Assembly (NCBI GenBank): GCA_037903355.1
Contig: JBAJFE010000050.1
Span: forward strand, 124,001-188,000
Length of the DNA: 64,000 bases
Direction of reading: 5' to 3'
Source: Trichuris trichiura
Taxonomy: Eukaryota > Nematoda > Enoplea > Trichinellida > Trichuridae
The stretch's first letter is position 1; each line of letters opens with the position of its first letter. Made by a program: the position numbers and the translations under genes. Positions 45,365-55,905 of the stretch are shown here, in pieces. Below the pieces are notes generated by a model that saw only the letters and a program-made list of their open reading frames with translations, was not told where the DNA came from and did not search any database.

Positions 45365-48300
45365 AGGAGGGTTGAGACTTTCTTGCTGTAGTAAAATAAA
45401 ATTTTTTCATCTTTATGGTCGTTGCTAAATTTAATAAATGGATGTATAATAAAAAGTTTTCATATTACGAGTTTGTTCTTGTTCTCATGCGGCTTTGTTG
45501 GTCTGCTAAGCTATGAGGTATGCGCGGCAACTAGTTGAGGGAGCATTAGCGAACAAGTGTTCAGCGGCTGCAGGCAATGTTATGCTCAGGTCGGAAGACA
45601 GTTTTACGAGCTCAGTTTGAAAACTTCGTACGACGGCTGTCGCTCGTTGTATGAACACCGGCAAATGCGTGGCTGAATAATTTGTTTTTGATTGTCTTTG
45701 CGGTCACTTTAGAGCTTTAACGTGGCGATCATCCGCCCAACAAAAGCAAGCACAGCGTGTCATTCATTGATCAAGTTGAATTCGGAAGCAAACCGTATAC
45801 CGTTCAGGCAAACGTTTCGCTCATTCAAAGCAACAGTTGAATGGAAAAATCCTAACTGATATGCGCAGTTTGCTTAGGAAAAATACGTTGGCGATTTCGC
45901 TCTGCCGGTCTGTTGATTCTCGGTGCCTCAGATGATAAATGCATTTTTCTAGCCGGCTGCTACTTAAGTTGTTTAGAGCAACAATGTTTCTTACGGAGAA
46001 AGGAGGCATAAATTAGCTTTTGAAACAAAGCGTTCCCATAGAGTGAGCTTTGGGGTTGGGTTTGTCAGCGCTCTCTATTTGTTCTTTGGAAGATCTGTAA
46101 CTTATTCGCTCCCGACTTTGGGAAACAATGCTTATTCACGCAAAACGAAAATGGTGAACCCAAGGCAAATCTGTCCTTTCCTGAAGCTTCAAGTTCCGTG
46201 AATACTGGATGCTTCATAACGGAGTCATGTTTCAACTGTTTTATTCTTTTAAATGTCGCGGTAAAAGTAGCGGTCCAGTTCGCAGAAGGAGCGGCTCATA
46301 AAGGCTGTGCGTCAATTCGCGCTTTTCAGACGCCACCTCCGCGAAGCGCGGTCTCTGACATTTGGTAAAGTCAGGATAAGAAAACTATACGAACCGGGCG
46401 AAGGTCTGCGTTTTCATGAACTTTAATGTGCTCCATAGAACAATTGTTTCTCTTACTTTTTCAAAACAAGCGCCGATAATAGCGCTCCAGCGCGCAGGTC
46501 CTCAGTGAAAAATTTGTGCTGTTGCTCATGAACCCATCCGCCCTTCAGGCGTCACCTCTGCGCACCGCCAGCCGTCAAAACTGCTAAAGTCAGGCTAAAC
46601 GAAATAGATGAACCGTGAGAAAGTCTGTCTTTTGGTTAAACCATAATATTCTCTACCAAGCAAATGTTTGGTCTACTTTTTTAAACTCAGCGCTGAAAAC
46701 ATCGGTCGCGTATAAAAAACCGGCTAAATACTGCTTCGCAAATATTTTCTCTGAGGACTTCTATTGGAACCCGCAGTTGGATGTACGAACCTTACTAACG
46801 TTGCGGTATAATTCGATTATTCGGTTGCTTAGTCGATTAAACATTGTCGATTGTTAACTGCGCGCCTAACAAACACAACAACTGCATAAACGCCTTTTGC
46901 GCCGCTGGGTTCTGCAACTAAACTGTGTTTTCTTTTTGAGCTCAGTACTCGCCATGTCGAAACATTCGCTTCAATTAAACTCGCTTTGAAGGTTCTCTTC
47001 ATTCAATATTCTCGCAAGATATTTTTTAAAACATTTCTTCAGTGTTCTACGTTCACTATAGCTTGAAGTTGTGGTCAGGTTCGATCGTGAAGTATTAGTA
47101 ACAGCGAACTAGGAATTCTGAAATCAAAAGTGCAACGGTAAAGCACCTTTCGTTAACCGAATAAGCTATAGCACGCTCTTAGGTTGCTGAGTAGTGCGTC
47201 TTTAGCGTAAAAATTCGATTACGAAAATATGTAGGCTCAGGAACCTGCGCATATTTCTTCCGGTGTTATAGTCGGTTGCTTTCGTAGTCAGTAGCTGTTG
47301 CTGAATTTTGCGCTGGGTTTGCTTGTCCACCATCTGTTTGTATGTGTATAACTCAAGTATGAGTTGTATAAAATGAACAGACTTGGGTGGACAGCGTTTG
47401 CAGACGATATTGCCTTGGGTAAGTTCACGTCTTTGTGTTCGTAGGGCAGCAGAAAGTAAGAGTAGTTTTCGAGCATATTCGCTTGCGATCGCTACCCACC
47501 TTGTCTCATGCGTTAATGCTAGACGCTTGATGTTAGCAACTATTTTTCCAGTAGTTTCCTTCCGATGAGATGAAAGTACCGGGTGCTTCTAATCGTGCAC
47601 GAATTAACAAACAGAGCTTTCTGGCGTAAGCCGCTTAGAGTTACTGTGACGCCCGCGCAGCGTCAGTAAGGGTCCGTTTCTTAATTCGTGTGCACTTAAA
47701 AGCATCTGTTACTCTTACGTCGCGCCGATAAAAGGGCAGCAAAGCTCTAAGTGACAGCATGAATCCTGGCAGGTGTAACCAAAGAAGCTAGATCTTGAAA
47801 CATGTATTTATTAATTCTGTTTTATTCCTTGAAAATCAAGAATTCTTCCACTAGATTTCAAGTCTTTCGTACACCTTTCAAGCGATGTAAGCGTCCGCTG
47901 GGGCAGCGCAGTTTCTATTCAAAAAACTTGGTTAGGCATTTTGTTGTCATCCTTAAGCTGCGTGCCATTTTGTCGCTGCGACGCTCGTTTCTGTCAATAA
48001 TTATATTTCTAAACTGCCTACCGAAGTGCGCTCTTTTACATTTAACGCTTTTCAAGAAGTTGTTTTCCTAATGAAGTTACAAGAAGCTGTTCTCGCTAAT
48101 TGCGTTGCTCCGAAAATTTATGGTTCCTTCCAGAGTGACACTCCCGTTCTCGTTGTTGAATTGCTGTTACGACCAGTACAAATTTTGCGTAGACTGCTTC
48201 ACTATAGCCTCAAGAGAACACAACATAATGCTCGACTAAGGAGTGGAATCGTTAGTTTTCAGGGACAAATAGTACAGTGTGAGGAGATGTAGAAATCATA

Positions 48301-48386
48301 ACATATTTGAACACTTATTAAAATGAATAATTTCCCTTAACAATTTACCTAATCGAACTGCTGTTAAATTATTGTATTATTTTCTG
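45057..48386 (+). repeat. Array unit C2 (type C, 5' truncated)
   Basis: Lacks the landmark start and most of the gene flank. After the gene, the tail begins near 45520 and is followed by diverged copies of tail-module sequence (46000-47200), a good copy of the tail module (TATAAAATG at 47367) and ORF-88 (48026-48292). I see no gene in 45460-47280 beyond these repeats. Confidence 0.7.
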
Positions 48387-48963
48387 TGAATTTCTATGAT
48401 TTTGCGCGGCTGGGAAGTATAGTGCACTTTGGCTTTGCTACTGCTAAATGACGCTTAGCAATTTTGTCGACTGTCCTACAAGGAAGCTATTTCCAATTTA
48501 AGCTTCCAATTTTAAATATTCGTGCTCAAGCAATTAGTTTCATTTATCGCTGAGCGTCGCTGGAAATGCTTGCGCATTGCCAGCGTTGCGCAGGAAGGCA
48601 AAAAATACAGCGTAGCTTCAAAAGTTTTCAATGATGCTCAAAACGGTACCGCATTTTTCAATAGACTAAACCATCGTTGCGCGGAAGTCGTTTCGATCAG
48701 GCTGCAACGGCAGCAATAGTTCGGCGTTAAAAATTAAAATGTAACGCAATTTTCAAAAATCAGTTCGATACGTAAAGCGGTTAGTAGCAAGCGGAAAGCT
48801 TAATCTGTCGTTTCAAGAAATCGGTTCTTTAGTTCGTTATATACAAAAACCAATTTTTACACGCTCGCAGAAGGACGGCGCGCGAAAGCAGTTTAAAATA
48901 TTTGTATGTTTCCTGCGTACGATTCTGCAATAGTGAAAACTGGAGAAAATTCTGTAAATGATA

Positions 48964-49011
48964 TGCAGGTAGTGCGTGCACACTCTTTATGCACTGAAGC
49001 AGTATATAAGG
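48964..49011 (+). promoter_or_regulatory. Promoter of the C3 gene pair
   Basis: Imperfect dyad TGCAGG-N5-CGTGCA (48964-48980) and TATATAAGG (49003-49011), 33 bases before the first ATG (49044) and 51 before the ATG at 49062 that aligns with other copies. Confidence 0.6.
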
Positions 49012-49043
49012 CGGTTCACCAGTATAAAGTCTGTCAGTTTTAG

Positions 49044-49352
49044 ATGACTTGCGTTTTTACAATGATTAATTTTCAGACGGTTCTCCTGGCGGTCATGTTC
49101 GTAGTATGCGGCTGGGTGGTCCACGTCGTGGACCAGATGCTGAGAGTCCATGACGAGAGCCACCGTGAGGAAGAAACGCCCGCTCCCGCCAGTCCGCCGA
49201 TAGAGGTGGCGGTGTGCGCGGCGGCGGAAGAAAGTGTCAGTTGGTTTTTAGTAGCTCTGTTGATATGGTTCATTTTGACGCTCTTTTTCTCGCGATTGGT
49301 TTCATATTTTGCATGTGGATTGTCCACATGTTGGACAAATTGCTGCGTGTAG
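49044..49352 (+). CDS. First C3 small-protein gene, 3' half replaced by a second copy
   Basis: Two ATGs are possible: 49044 (MTCVFT...) and 49062 (MINFQTVLLAVMFVVCGWVV), the latter aligning with family starts. It follows the family pattern through the acidic segment and Ala-rich patch, then at about 49230 runs into the 5' region of the second copy in another frame, gaining an accidental hydrophobic stretch (FLVALLIWFILTLFF) and stopping at 49350. It lacks the Arg-rich tail, so it is probably non-functional or an oddity of fusion. Confidence 0.4.
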   Translation: MTCVFTMINFQTVLLAVMFVVCGWVVHVVDQMLRVHDESHREEETPAPASPPIEVAVCAAAEESVSWFLVALLIWFILTLFFSRLVSYFACGLSTCWTNCCV

Positions 49353-49552
49353 ACGACCCGAGTGGGTTTTCGGAAGAAGGGCCCGCTGCCGCCAGTCCGC
49401 GGATAGAGCTGGCGCTGAGCGCGGCGGCGGAAGCACCGCCGGTGACGCGGGCGGCTAGGCGGAGGCCGCCCAGGGGAAGGGGGCCAACAGGGCCCCCGAT
49501 ACGCTCAATAAACCTCCGCACAAGGAGGATTATGATACGCTCAGACGAATAA
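49265..49552 (+). CDS. Small N-terminally anchored, Arg-rich-tail protein, second C3 copy (95 aa)
   Basis: Complete family member: MVHFDALFLAIGFIFCMWIV (hydrophobic residues about 6-20), acidic and Ala-rich middle, RAARRRPPRGRGPTGPP and SINLRTRRIMIRSDE. It is shorter than A1 because the linker between RGR and GPTGPP is absent. AATAAA at 49602. It has no TATA box of its own nearby; it would depend on the promoter at 49003, with the first copy's start codons upstream in the same transcript, or on a cryptic promoter. Diverged from A1 at many positions, but frame and motifs are kept. Confidence 0.6.
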   Translation: MVHFDALFLAIGFIFCMWIVHMLDKLLRVDDPSGFSEEGPAAASPRIELALSAAAEAPPVTRAARRRPPRGRGPTGPPIRSINLRTRRIMIRSDE

Positions 49553-50192
49553 AAATTTTTTCATTTTTCTTTGGATCGATAATTTTAATGTCTGGATTTT
49601 GAATAAAATGCTTTCATATTAAGAGTTCGTTGTTGTTGTCAGGCGGCTCTGTTGGTCTGCTAAGCTATGAGCTATGCGCGGCAACTAGTTGAGCGACCAT
49701 TAGCGAGCAAGTGCTCAGCGGCTACAGGCAATGCTATGCTCAGGTCGGAAGAAAACTTTACGAGCTTAGTTTGAAAGGTTCGTACGACGGCTGTCGCAAG
49801 TTGTATGAACACCGGCAAATGCGTGGCTGAATAATTTTTTTTGATTCTCTTTGCAGTCACGTTAGAGCTTGAAGGTAGCGATCCGCCACCGAACAAATCC
49901 ATGCACAGCGTCTGATTGATCAAGTTGAATTTCAAAGAAAAGCGTATACCTTTCGGGCGAACTCTTGGCACATTCATTCGGCGCAACAGTGAGATGTAAA
50001 AATCCTAACTGATATCCAATTTGCTCAGCAGAAATGCGTTGGGAGTTTCCCACAGCCGGTCGGTTGGATCTCGGTTCCTTACATGTTGAATGCATTTTCC
50101 AAGCGGGATATAGCTTAGTTCCTTCACAGCACAGGTTCTCAAATTGAGCGATATCACCGCGCGGGGAGCGATGGGAACCTCATGCGGGGGCG

Positions 50193-50537
50193 TTGGGAAT
50201 CACGTATAAGGAACTCTGGCAAAATTATCCTGAACGCAGGAGGGCTATCAGAAAGACGGCCGTAAGGATGCTGACTGTTCGGGCAGGCGACAGCACAGCT
50301 TCACATCTTATCATTGCTGCTCACGTGGAAAAGGTACTGGTAAGGCAAAGCGTTATTGGTTTCGGAATGGTTGAATTAGCTGGCAATTTATCAAAGTCAT
50401 GTTCTGAAGATTTCATTCCTTGTGGGCAAAATCTTATTGGTTGCGAACTAGCAGACGTTTGTTTTGAATTTTCAATTCGCAGCAAGGTTTTTCTTGTCGA
50501 CGCGCTTGCAGTGCGTCGGCAAGAAAAACTAAGCTAG
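50193..50537 (+). other. Conserved type B ORF, C3 copy (3' end replaced)
   Basis: Same frame as at 8998 up to FLVDAL, then it runs through the hairpin sequence and stops. Shows that C3 once had type B content. Confidence 0.2.
50487..50529. repeat. Short snap-back hairpin at a deletion junction
   Basis: GTTTTTCTTGTCGACGCGCT and, four bases later, its imperfect inverted copy GTGCGTCGGCAAGAAAAAC. The left side belongs to the type B ORF; immediately right of the hairpin the sequence is tail module (TAAGCTAGATCTTAAAACATG). The mariner, tRNA and Tigger parts that would lie between are missing. Confidence 0.75.
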
Positions 50538-50653
50538 ATCTTAAAACATGTATTTAGTAATTATGAAAATGTGGTTTCTTGGTACGGGAACAAATGTTTT
50601 CATAATGTAAAAGTTTTATTACGGATTATTCCCGTTTAATGTTCTAAATAACT

Positions 50654-50691
50654 CCGGAGCTTTCGGGTCGACCGAGACCCGTCTTCAGCGG
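50654..50691 (-). ncRNA. Hammerhead-like motif, left arm of foldback
   Basis: On the minus strand CCG-CTGAAGA, stem GGGTC/GACCC, GAA, AGCT, C, CGG. Mirror image of the motif at 50722. Confidence 0.5.
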
Positions 50692-50721
50692 TTGTGAATT
50701 ACGGATGTCCGTGATTCACAA

Positions 50722-50759
50722 CCGCTGAAGACGGGTCTCGGTCGACCCGAAAGCTCCGG
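50722..50759 (+). ncRNA. Hammerhead-like motif, right arm of foldback
   Basis: Same core on the plus strand; predicted cleavage after 50756. A transcript across the whole foldback would pair the arms with each other, which would compete with ribozyme folding. Confidence 0.5.
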
Positions 50760-51388
50760 AGTTATTTAGAACATTAAACGGGAATTAATCTGTAATAAAA
50801 CTTTTTCATTAAGTAATTATATTTTATTCCTTGAAAATCAAGAATTCTTCCACTCGATTTCAAGTCTTCCGTACACCTTTCAAGCGATGAAAGCGTCCGC
50901 TGGGGCAGTGCAGTTTCTATTCAAAAAACTTGGTTACGCATTTTGTTGTTATCCTTAAGCTGCGTGCCATTTTGTCGCTGCGCCGCTCGTTTCTGTCAAT
51001 AAATATTTTTCTAAGCTGCCTTTCTAAGTGCGTTCTTTTACATTTAACGTATTTCTAAAAGTTGTTCTCTTAATCAAGTTACAAGAAGCTGTTCTCGCTA
51101 ATTTCGTTGCTCCGAAAATTTATGGCTCCTTCCAGAGTGACACTCCCGTTCTCGTTGTTGAATTGCTGTTACGACCGGTACAAATTTTCCATAGACTGCT
51201 TGACTATAGACTCAAGAGAACGCAACACAATGTTCGACGCAGCAGTACAGTCGTTAGTCTTCAGCGACAAATAGTGCAGTGTGAAGAGATGTAGAAATCA
51301 TAACATATTTGAACACTTATCAAAAGGGATCATTTCCCCTAACAATTTACCTAATCGAACTGCTGTTAAACTATTGTATTATTTTCTG

Positions 51389-54010
51389 TGAATTTCTATG
51401 ATTTTTCGCGGCTGGGAAGTACAGTGCACTTTGGCTTTGCTACTGCTAAATGACGCTTAGGAATTTTGTCGACAGTCCTACGGGCAAGCTATTTCCAATT
51501 TAAGCTTTCAAGTTTAAATATTTGTGCTGAAGCAGTTAGTGTCATTTATCGCTGAGCGTCGCTCGAAATGCATGCGCATTGCCAACGTTGCCTAAGAAAA
51601 CAATAAATGCTGCGTAGCTTCAAAAATTTCAAATGATGCTGAATACCATAGTCTATTTTTGAACACACTCGTTCATAGTTGGGCTTGAGTCATTTTGGTC
51701 GGTTTGCAACCACAGCAACACTTCAACATTAAAAATAAAAGCCTAATGTAATTTTCCACAATCAGCTCAATACTTGTGGCGGTCACTTGCAACCGGAAAG
51801 CGTGATCTGTCGTTTTAATAAATCGCATCTTTAGTTCAGTATGTACAAAAACCAATCCCTACTTGCTCACATAGCGACGGCGGGCGAAGGCAGTTTACAG
51901 TTTTTGTAAACGTCGTTGCGACGGTGCTACGATCGTCGAAACTTTTGAGAAAGCTGTAAATGTTAAGCAGGTAGAGATTGCGCACTCTTTATACACTGAA
52001 TCACTTTCTTGAGCTGTTGACAACGCTACAGGCCCTTAGTCAATACGTTAGAAACTTCAGACAATGGGTGCTTGTGTTGTTATGGTTCTGACATTTTTTT
52101 CTTGTTATATAGCTGGATGTGTCACGTCGTGGACCAGATGCTGAGAGTACCGGAGGACAGCTACGCCACGGAACAAAGTTCGCCGCGTGTCAGTCCCGCG
52201 ACAGACGCGGCGGGGACCGCGACGGCGGAAGCGGCTACCTCGTCGACTTCCCCTTCTAGCGGCTCCAATTGAGCACCGCCGAGAACGCGGGCGGCCAGGC
52301 GAAGGCCGCCCAGAGGAAGGGGGCCAACAGGGCCCCCGATACGGTCCATCAACCTCCGGACAAGGAGGATTGTCATACGCGCAGACGAATAAAAATTTTT
52401 TCATTTTTCTTTAGATCGATAATTTTAATACATGGATTTTGAATAAAAAGTGTTCATATTACTAGTTCGTTCTTGTTGTCATGCGGCTCTGTTGGTCTGC
52501 TAAGTTATGAGGTATGCGCGGCAACTAGTTGAGCGACCATTAGCGAGCAAGTGCTCAGCGGCTACAGGCAATGCTATGCTCAGGGAGGAAGACAATTTTA
52601 TGAGCTCAGTTTGAAAGCTTCGTACGACGGCTGTCGCACGTTGTATGAACACCGGCAAACGTGTGATTGAATAATTTGTTTTTGGTTCTCTTCACGGCCA
52701 CTTTGGAGCTTGAACGTAGCGGTTCGCTGCCCTAGAGAAGCAAGCACAGCGTGTCGTTGATCAAGTTGAATTTGGAAGAAAAACGTATACCGTTCAGGCT
52801 AGCGTTTCGCACATTCAAAGCAACAGTTGAATGGAAAAATCCTAACTGATATGCGCAGCTTGCTTTGGAAAAGTACGTTGGGAATTTTGCTCTGCCGGTC
52901 CGGTAGATCTCAGTGCCTTACGTGATTAATGCATTTTCCAAACGGGATGCAACTTAATTTGTTTAAAGCAACATCGTTTCTCACGGAGAAAAGAGGCATA
53001 AATTGACTTTTGCAACACAATTTTCCTCTACAAGGGGCTTTGCGGATAGGTTTGTCTGCGCTGCCCATTCCTTATTTGGAGCATGAAAAAAATTTATACG
53101 CTTAGGTCTACTCTTGCGCATAAAACATGCTCGATCAGACAGTATGTGAAAGTAAGCGCGGATTGAATTAAGTGTTTTTTTTAGAATTGAAATCGTATGG
53201 TCTTGTGGAAAAGCCTCAGTAAACTAATGTACAGGCTCTCTTCGCGCTGAAGTGTTAAACGAGAGCCTTTAATGGTCAAACGCTCAGTGAAAGCAATGGA
53301 AATTTTGGAAATTTCAAGCTGCTATTCGATATATGTGTTTTTTTATTAGTACTTCTCTCTGCAAGAAAAAGTCCAGCTTAAACTCCAAGACAAAGGCGGC
53401 AAAGGCCGCTCATTTTTCTTACGAATGTTTACTTGTCAGCCCAGTTTAGCAGTTGAAACGATGACAGAGAGAGAAAACTACAATGAAAACTGATTTTTGT
53501 TGGTCAATTTTAAGTTTTTTCAAGCCTGATTGATTTCACGCACCATTGTCATACTGTAGGTTTACTAGCTATGCATTCTGCCTTTGCCTAAGGCTAAGCG
53601 AAAAGACAACGTTTATATTTCGGCTTCCTTTTAGGCAAAGACAGAGTGTCATGGTTTGCATGCTTGCCAGTAGGAGCAGAGCAGAATGGCTGCTTTTTTA
53701 TAAGAAACGAACCTGCGCATATTAAACAGGCGGCGCAAAGTCGACGAGGCCTCTTTTTCCTTCTAATAAACCAATTTTTTCGCCGTTTCAATTGCGTGAA
53801 AGTGAATGAAGAGTCTGATAGTTGCCGACTCTTTGATGTTGCTGATCCGAAACGATGTGAACAGAGAAGAATGGTAACCGTATGCCGATTGTAGCTGCGC
53901 GTTGCTTCGTTCAATTTAAAAATTTCTTCACTGAAGTTCGTACAAGGAGCAGAATAATGAAAAAAGCTCTTGCGTACGGCTCCAAGGCAAGTTATAATAA
54001 AATATTGGCA
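51389..54010 (+). repeat. Array unit C4, last and most decayed unit
   Basis: Landmark at 51389 (TGAATTTCTATGATTTTTCG). The gene is a pseudogene (52064-52392). From about 53000 to 53960 the sequence is a diverged relative of the 1700-2470 region of type A units (shared blocks such as AAGAAACGAACCTGC and GCCTAAGGCTAAG). Homology fades near 54010, taken as the array edge. Confidence 0.65.
52064..52392 (+). pseudogene. Small-protein gene copy C4, frameshifted and nonsense-mutated
   Basis: ATG 52064 reads MGACVVMVLTFFSCYI; a shift around the T7 run near 52095 puts the rest in another frame (WMCHVVDQMLRVPEDSY...). A TGA (52270) then interrupts before APPRTRAARRRPPRGRGPTG and SINLRTRRIVIRADE, which ends at TAA 52390. 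The TATA box is gone (CACTTTCTTGAG at its place). AATAAA at 52442. Confidence 0.65.
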
Positions 54011-55386
54011 TTGCTTAAAAAATTTTAAAATTAACAGCACCAGCGTGCTTTACTAAACGCTGCTATTTCTCTTTTCGAGCTTTATTTATTCTGGCAGCGC
54101 GGTTAAATGCGAAGATAGACGCACAGTGTGCTGTTTGAGAAATATTTCGTTGCGGAAATGTGAGTGGCGTAATTTTAGCAGCTATCGCGCTGCATTAAAA
54201 TTTTCTTTGCTTGAGAGTACCTATGTCAGCGCGGTGCCGTTCCTATGTAGTCTTGGCTATTTTGGAAAACAAAAATCCTACATTACGCTACTAAAGATAA
54301 GCAGGTTCCTACAGTATCTGGCTTTTTTTAGAACTTGTTTTCTACGCGCGAAAAACGCCCTGTCGTGAGCTATCCGATGTTCTTGACAAAATTTACGCGC
54401 TGATGTAGAGAAGTAAATTGTCCGCTTTAATTTTTTTTGCTAAAACGCTGAGTTAAAGGTGTGCAATATTTGTTGGGCCGTGAAGTTCGGTTAAAATTTT
54501 AAACTGTCGCTGCTTGACGGAAAGGAAAAATGTATCGTGACGGTGGTGATTGCCTATCTTGTCTATTAACAACGACTTCGAAAACGTTTCTTTTTTTTAG
54601 CCGCCACCTGGCGCCCGTTTGGACATAGGAACAGATCCCAGAAAAACGAAATAGTAACACTCATCAAGGAAAAACACCCTCACCACTGTAATGACAAGCG
54701 TACAAGAGATTAAGCGTTGTCGTTATTATGATAATTATTATCGCACCTTTTGCCTGTTTATGCAAATGATCCATGCGGGACCTTTAAGTGAAGCGGCAGT
54801 TTCCCGCTTTGTCATTTGGTAAACAAGCTTTTTCTCATTTGTAGAAACGACAGTAGTAACGTTACCTCAATTAGCGTTTTTTGCCAATTTCAAACGATTA
54901 ACTTTTTAGAAAGATGAATTTTTCTGCTCAGCAGCGCTTCACCACTTTCCGCCAACAGGTTAGCCACTTCAAAGCAGCTTGTTTTCCAGCAAGCTGTCTC
55001 CAAATAAGTCGGCACTGCGCATTCTTTGGTGCAGCAAGATTATGGTAGCGATGAAAATTTAAAAAGCACTTAATAATGCCAACCTCTGACAACGTGAAAC
55101 TCGGTCAGTTGGAAGGTCTTTCCCATTGGTTCCCATTGCGTATATACAAATAAAATCTGTCTTCCCTTGAAGAGTGAATATCAAAATTGAGAAGGTTCGA
55201 GTAGCATGAAAAAAAGAATACTTGAAATTGGAGCTAACCTACATTCCTTTATTTCAGCCGACCGTAAGAGAATAATATTCATGCAGCAAATACTTTTATA
55301 CTTTACTCTGAACTTTTTTTGGATGGGCCCACGCGCCCAATCGTGCAAATGATTAAAACCGTAAACTGAGATTCAAATCGCCTTTC
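54011..55386. other. Intergenic, no gene recognised
   Basis: Single-copy sequence between the array edge and the next ORF. Frames are short and low in similarity to anything I know (for example 80 codons at 54126-54368, plus strand). No tRNA, foldback or array sequence seen. Confidence 0.5.
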
Positions 55387-55905
55387 CTATGGCTCCAAGA
55401 TAGGTTTTGATGACGTCACGTGATCATGCTGAGCAGCCATACCTACATCTTTAAAATGCATATACCAATCGTCAACATTGATGGACAGAAAACTTTTTGC
55501 AAAATTTTGCAACCGTACCATAGTGGGCAGGTCGTTTATATGTTCCATAAAAGTGACGGCGGGATAGTAGAGCAGATCGATGGCAGTTGTAGAAGACTCG
55601 TCAAATCTGCTATGCTCACCAGTAGCATTGTCAACCTGAAAGGGTACAACTCCATGATGATGATTTTCAACCTTAACACTCTGTTTCAACGATATCCAGT
55701 AACGTTTTTTGAAATTGTGCAACCAGTGCTCGCTGCACATGCACCGGGCCAACTTGTAGGCCTCATAGAACGTCTCAGGGCAAAGTTCAATTGCCAATCG
55801 TTTAGCTTCGTCTTGCAACCAACGATTGGTCACTCGTTGTCCGTCCAACCGTTTTTTGCATAGTATCTGATTGAGAAGTCCGTTGAAGGCAATTTCGCTT
55901 GTCGA
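55387..55905 (-). CDS. Isolated Tc5/CENP-B-type DNA-binding ORF (transposon relic or domesticated)
   Basis: The minus-strand frame is open from 55905 to a stop at 55387, about 170 codons. It contains VTNRWLQDEAKRLAIEL ... SEHWLHNFKKRYWISLKQ, the second helix-turn-helix of Tc5/CENP-B-type DNA-binding regions found in Tigger/pogo transposases and in domesticated relatives such as jerky and CENP-B. After it come about 90 residues I do not recognise (TTAIDLLYYPAVTFMEHIN, FAKSFLSINVDDWYMHF), with no DDE motif. The frame has no ATG near its start, so an upstream exon or truncation is likely. No array sequence flanks it. Confidence 0.5.
   Translation of the reverse strand, partial: STSEIAFNGLLNQILCKKRLDGQRVTNRWLQDEAKRLAIELCPETFYEAYKLARCMCSEHWLHNFKKRYWISLKQSVKVENHHHGVVPFQVDNATGEHSRFDESSTTAIDLLYYPAVTFMEHINDLPTMVRLQNFAKSFLSINVDDWYMHFKDVGMAAQHDHVTSSKPILEP

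Larger units (their letters stand above)
50565..50811. mobile_element. Palindromic foldback element with 9-bp target duplication
   Basis: Flanked by AGTAATTAT on both sides (50556-50564 and 50812-50820); removing it restores the continuous sequence seen in other units. Arms of about 98 bases (50602-50699 and 50714-50811) are nearly perfect inverted copies around a 14-base centre, with an extra 37 bases on the left end. Both arms are the Penelope-terminus segment including the hammerhead-like motif. No coding capacity. Confidence 0.8.
48387..51388 (+). repeat. Array unit C3 (type C, 3.0 kb)
   Basis: Landmark at 48387. Contains two small-protein genes overlapping in tandem (49044-49552), gene tail (about 49674), a type B ORF (50193-50537) cut by a snap-back hairpin (50487-50529), a foldback element (50565-50811) and ORF-88 (51028-51294). 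Confidence 0.8.

Noticed and set aside
1..54010. CRISPR array or bacterial operon as an explanation of the repeats.
   Set aside because: Repeats are kilobases long, spacers are not unique, and the window contains spliced genes, a pol III tRNA and eukaryotic transposons.
1..54010. Simple satellite DNA.
   Set aside because: Units contain genes with promoters and poly(A) signals and differ by transposon insertions; they are too complex and long for a classical satellite.
55420..55863. 147-codon plus-strand frame.
   Set aside because: Exact antisense of the Tc5/CENP-B-type domain on the minus strand, which carries the recognisable motif.
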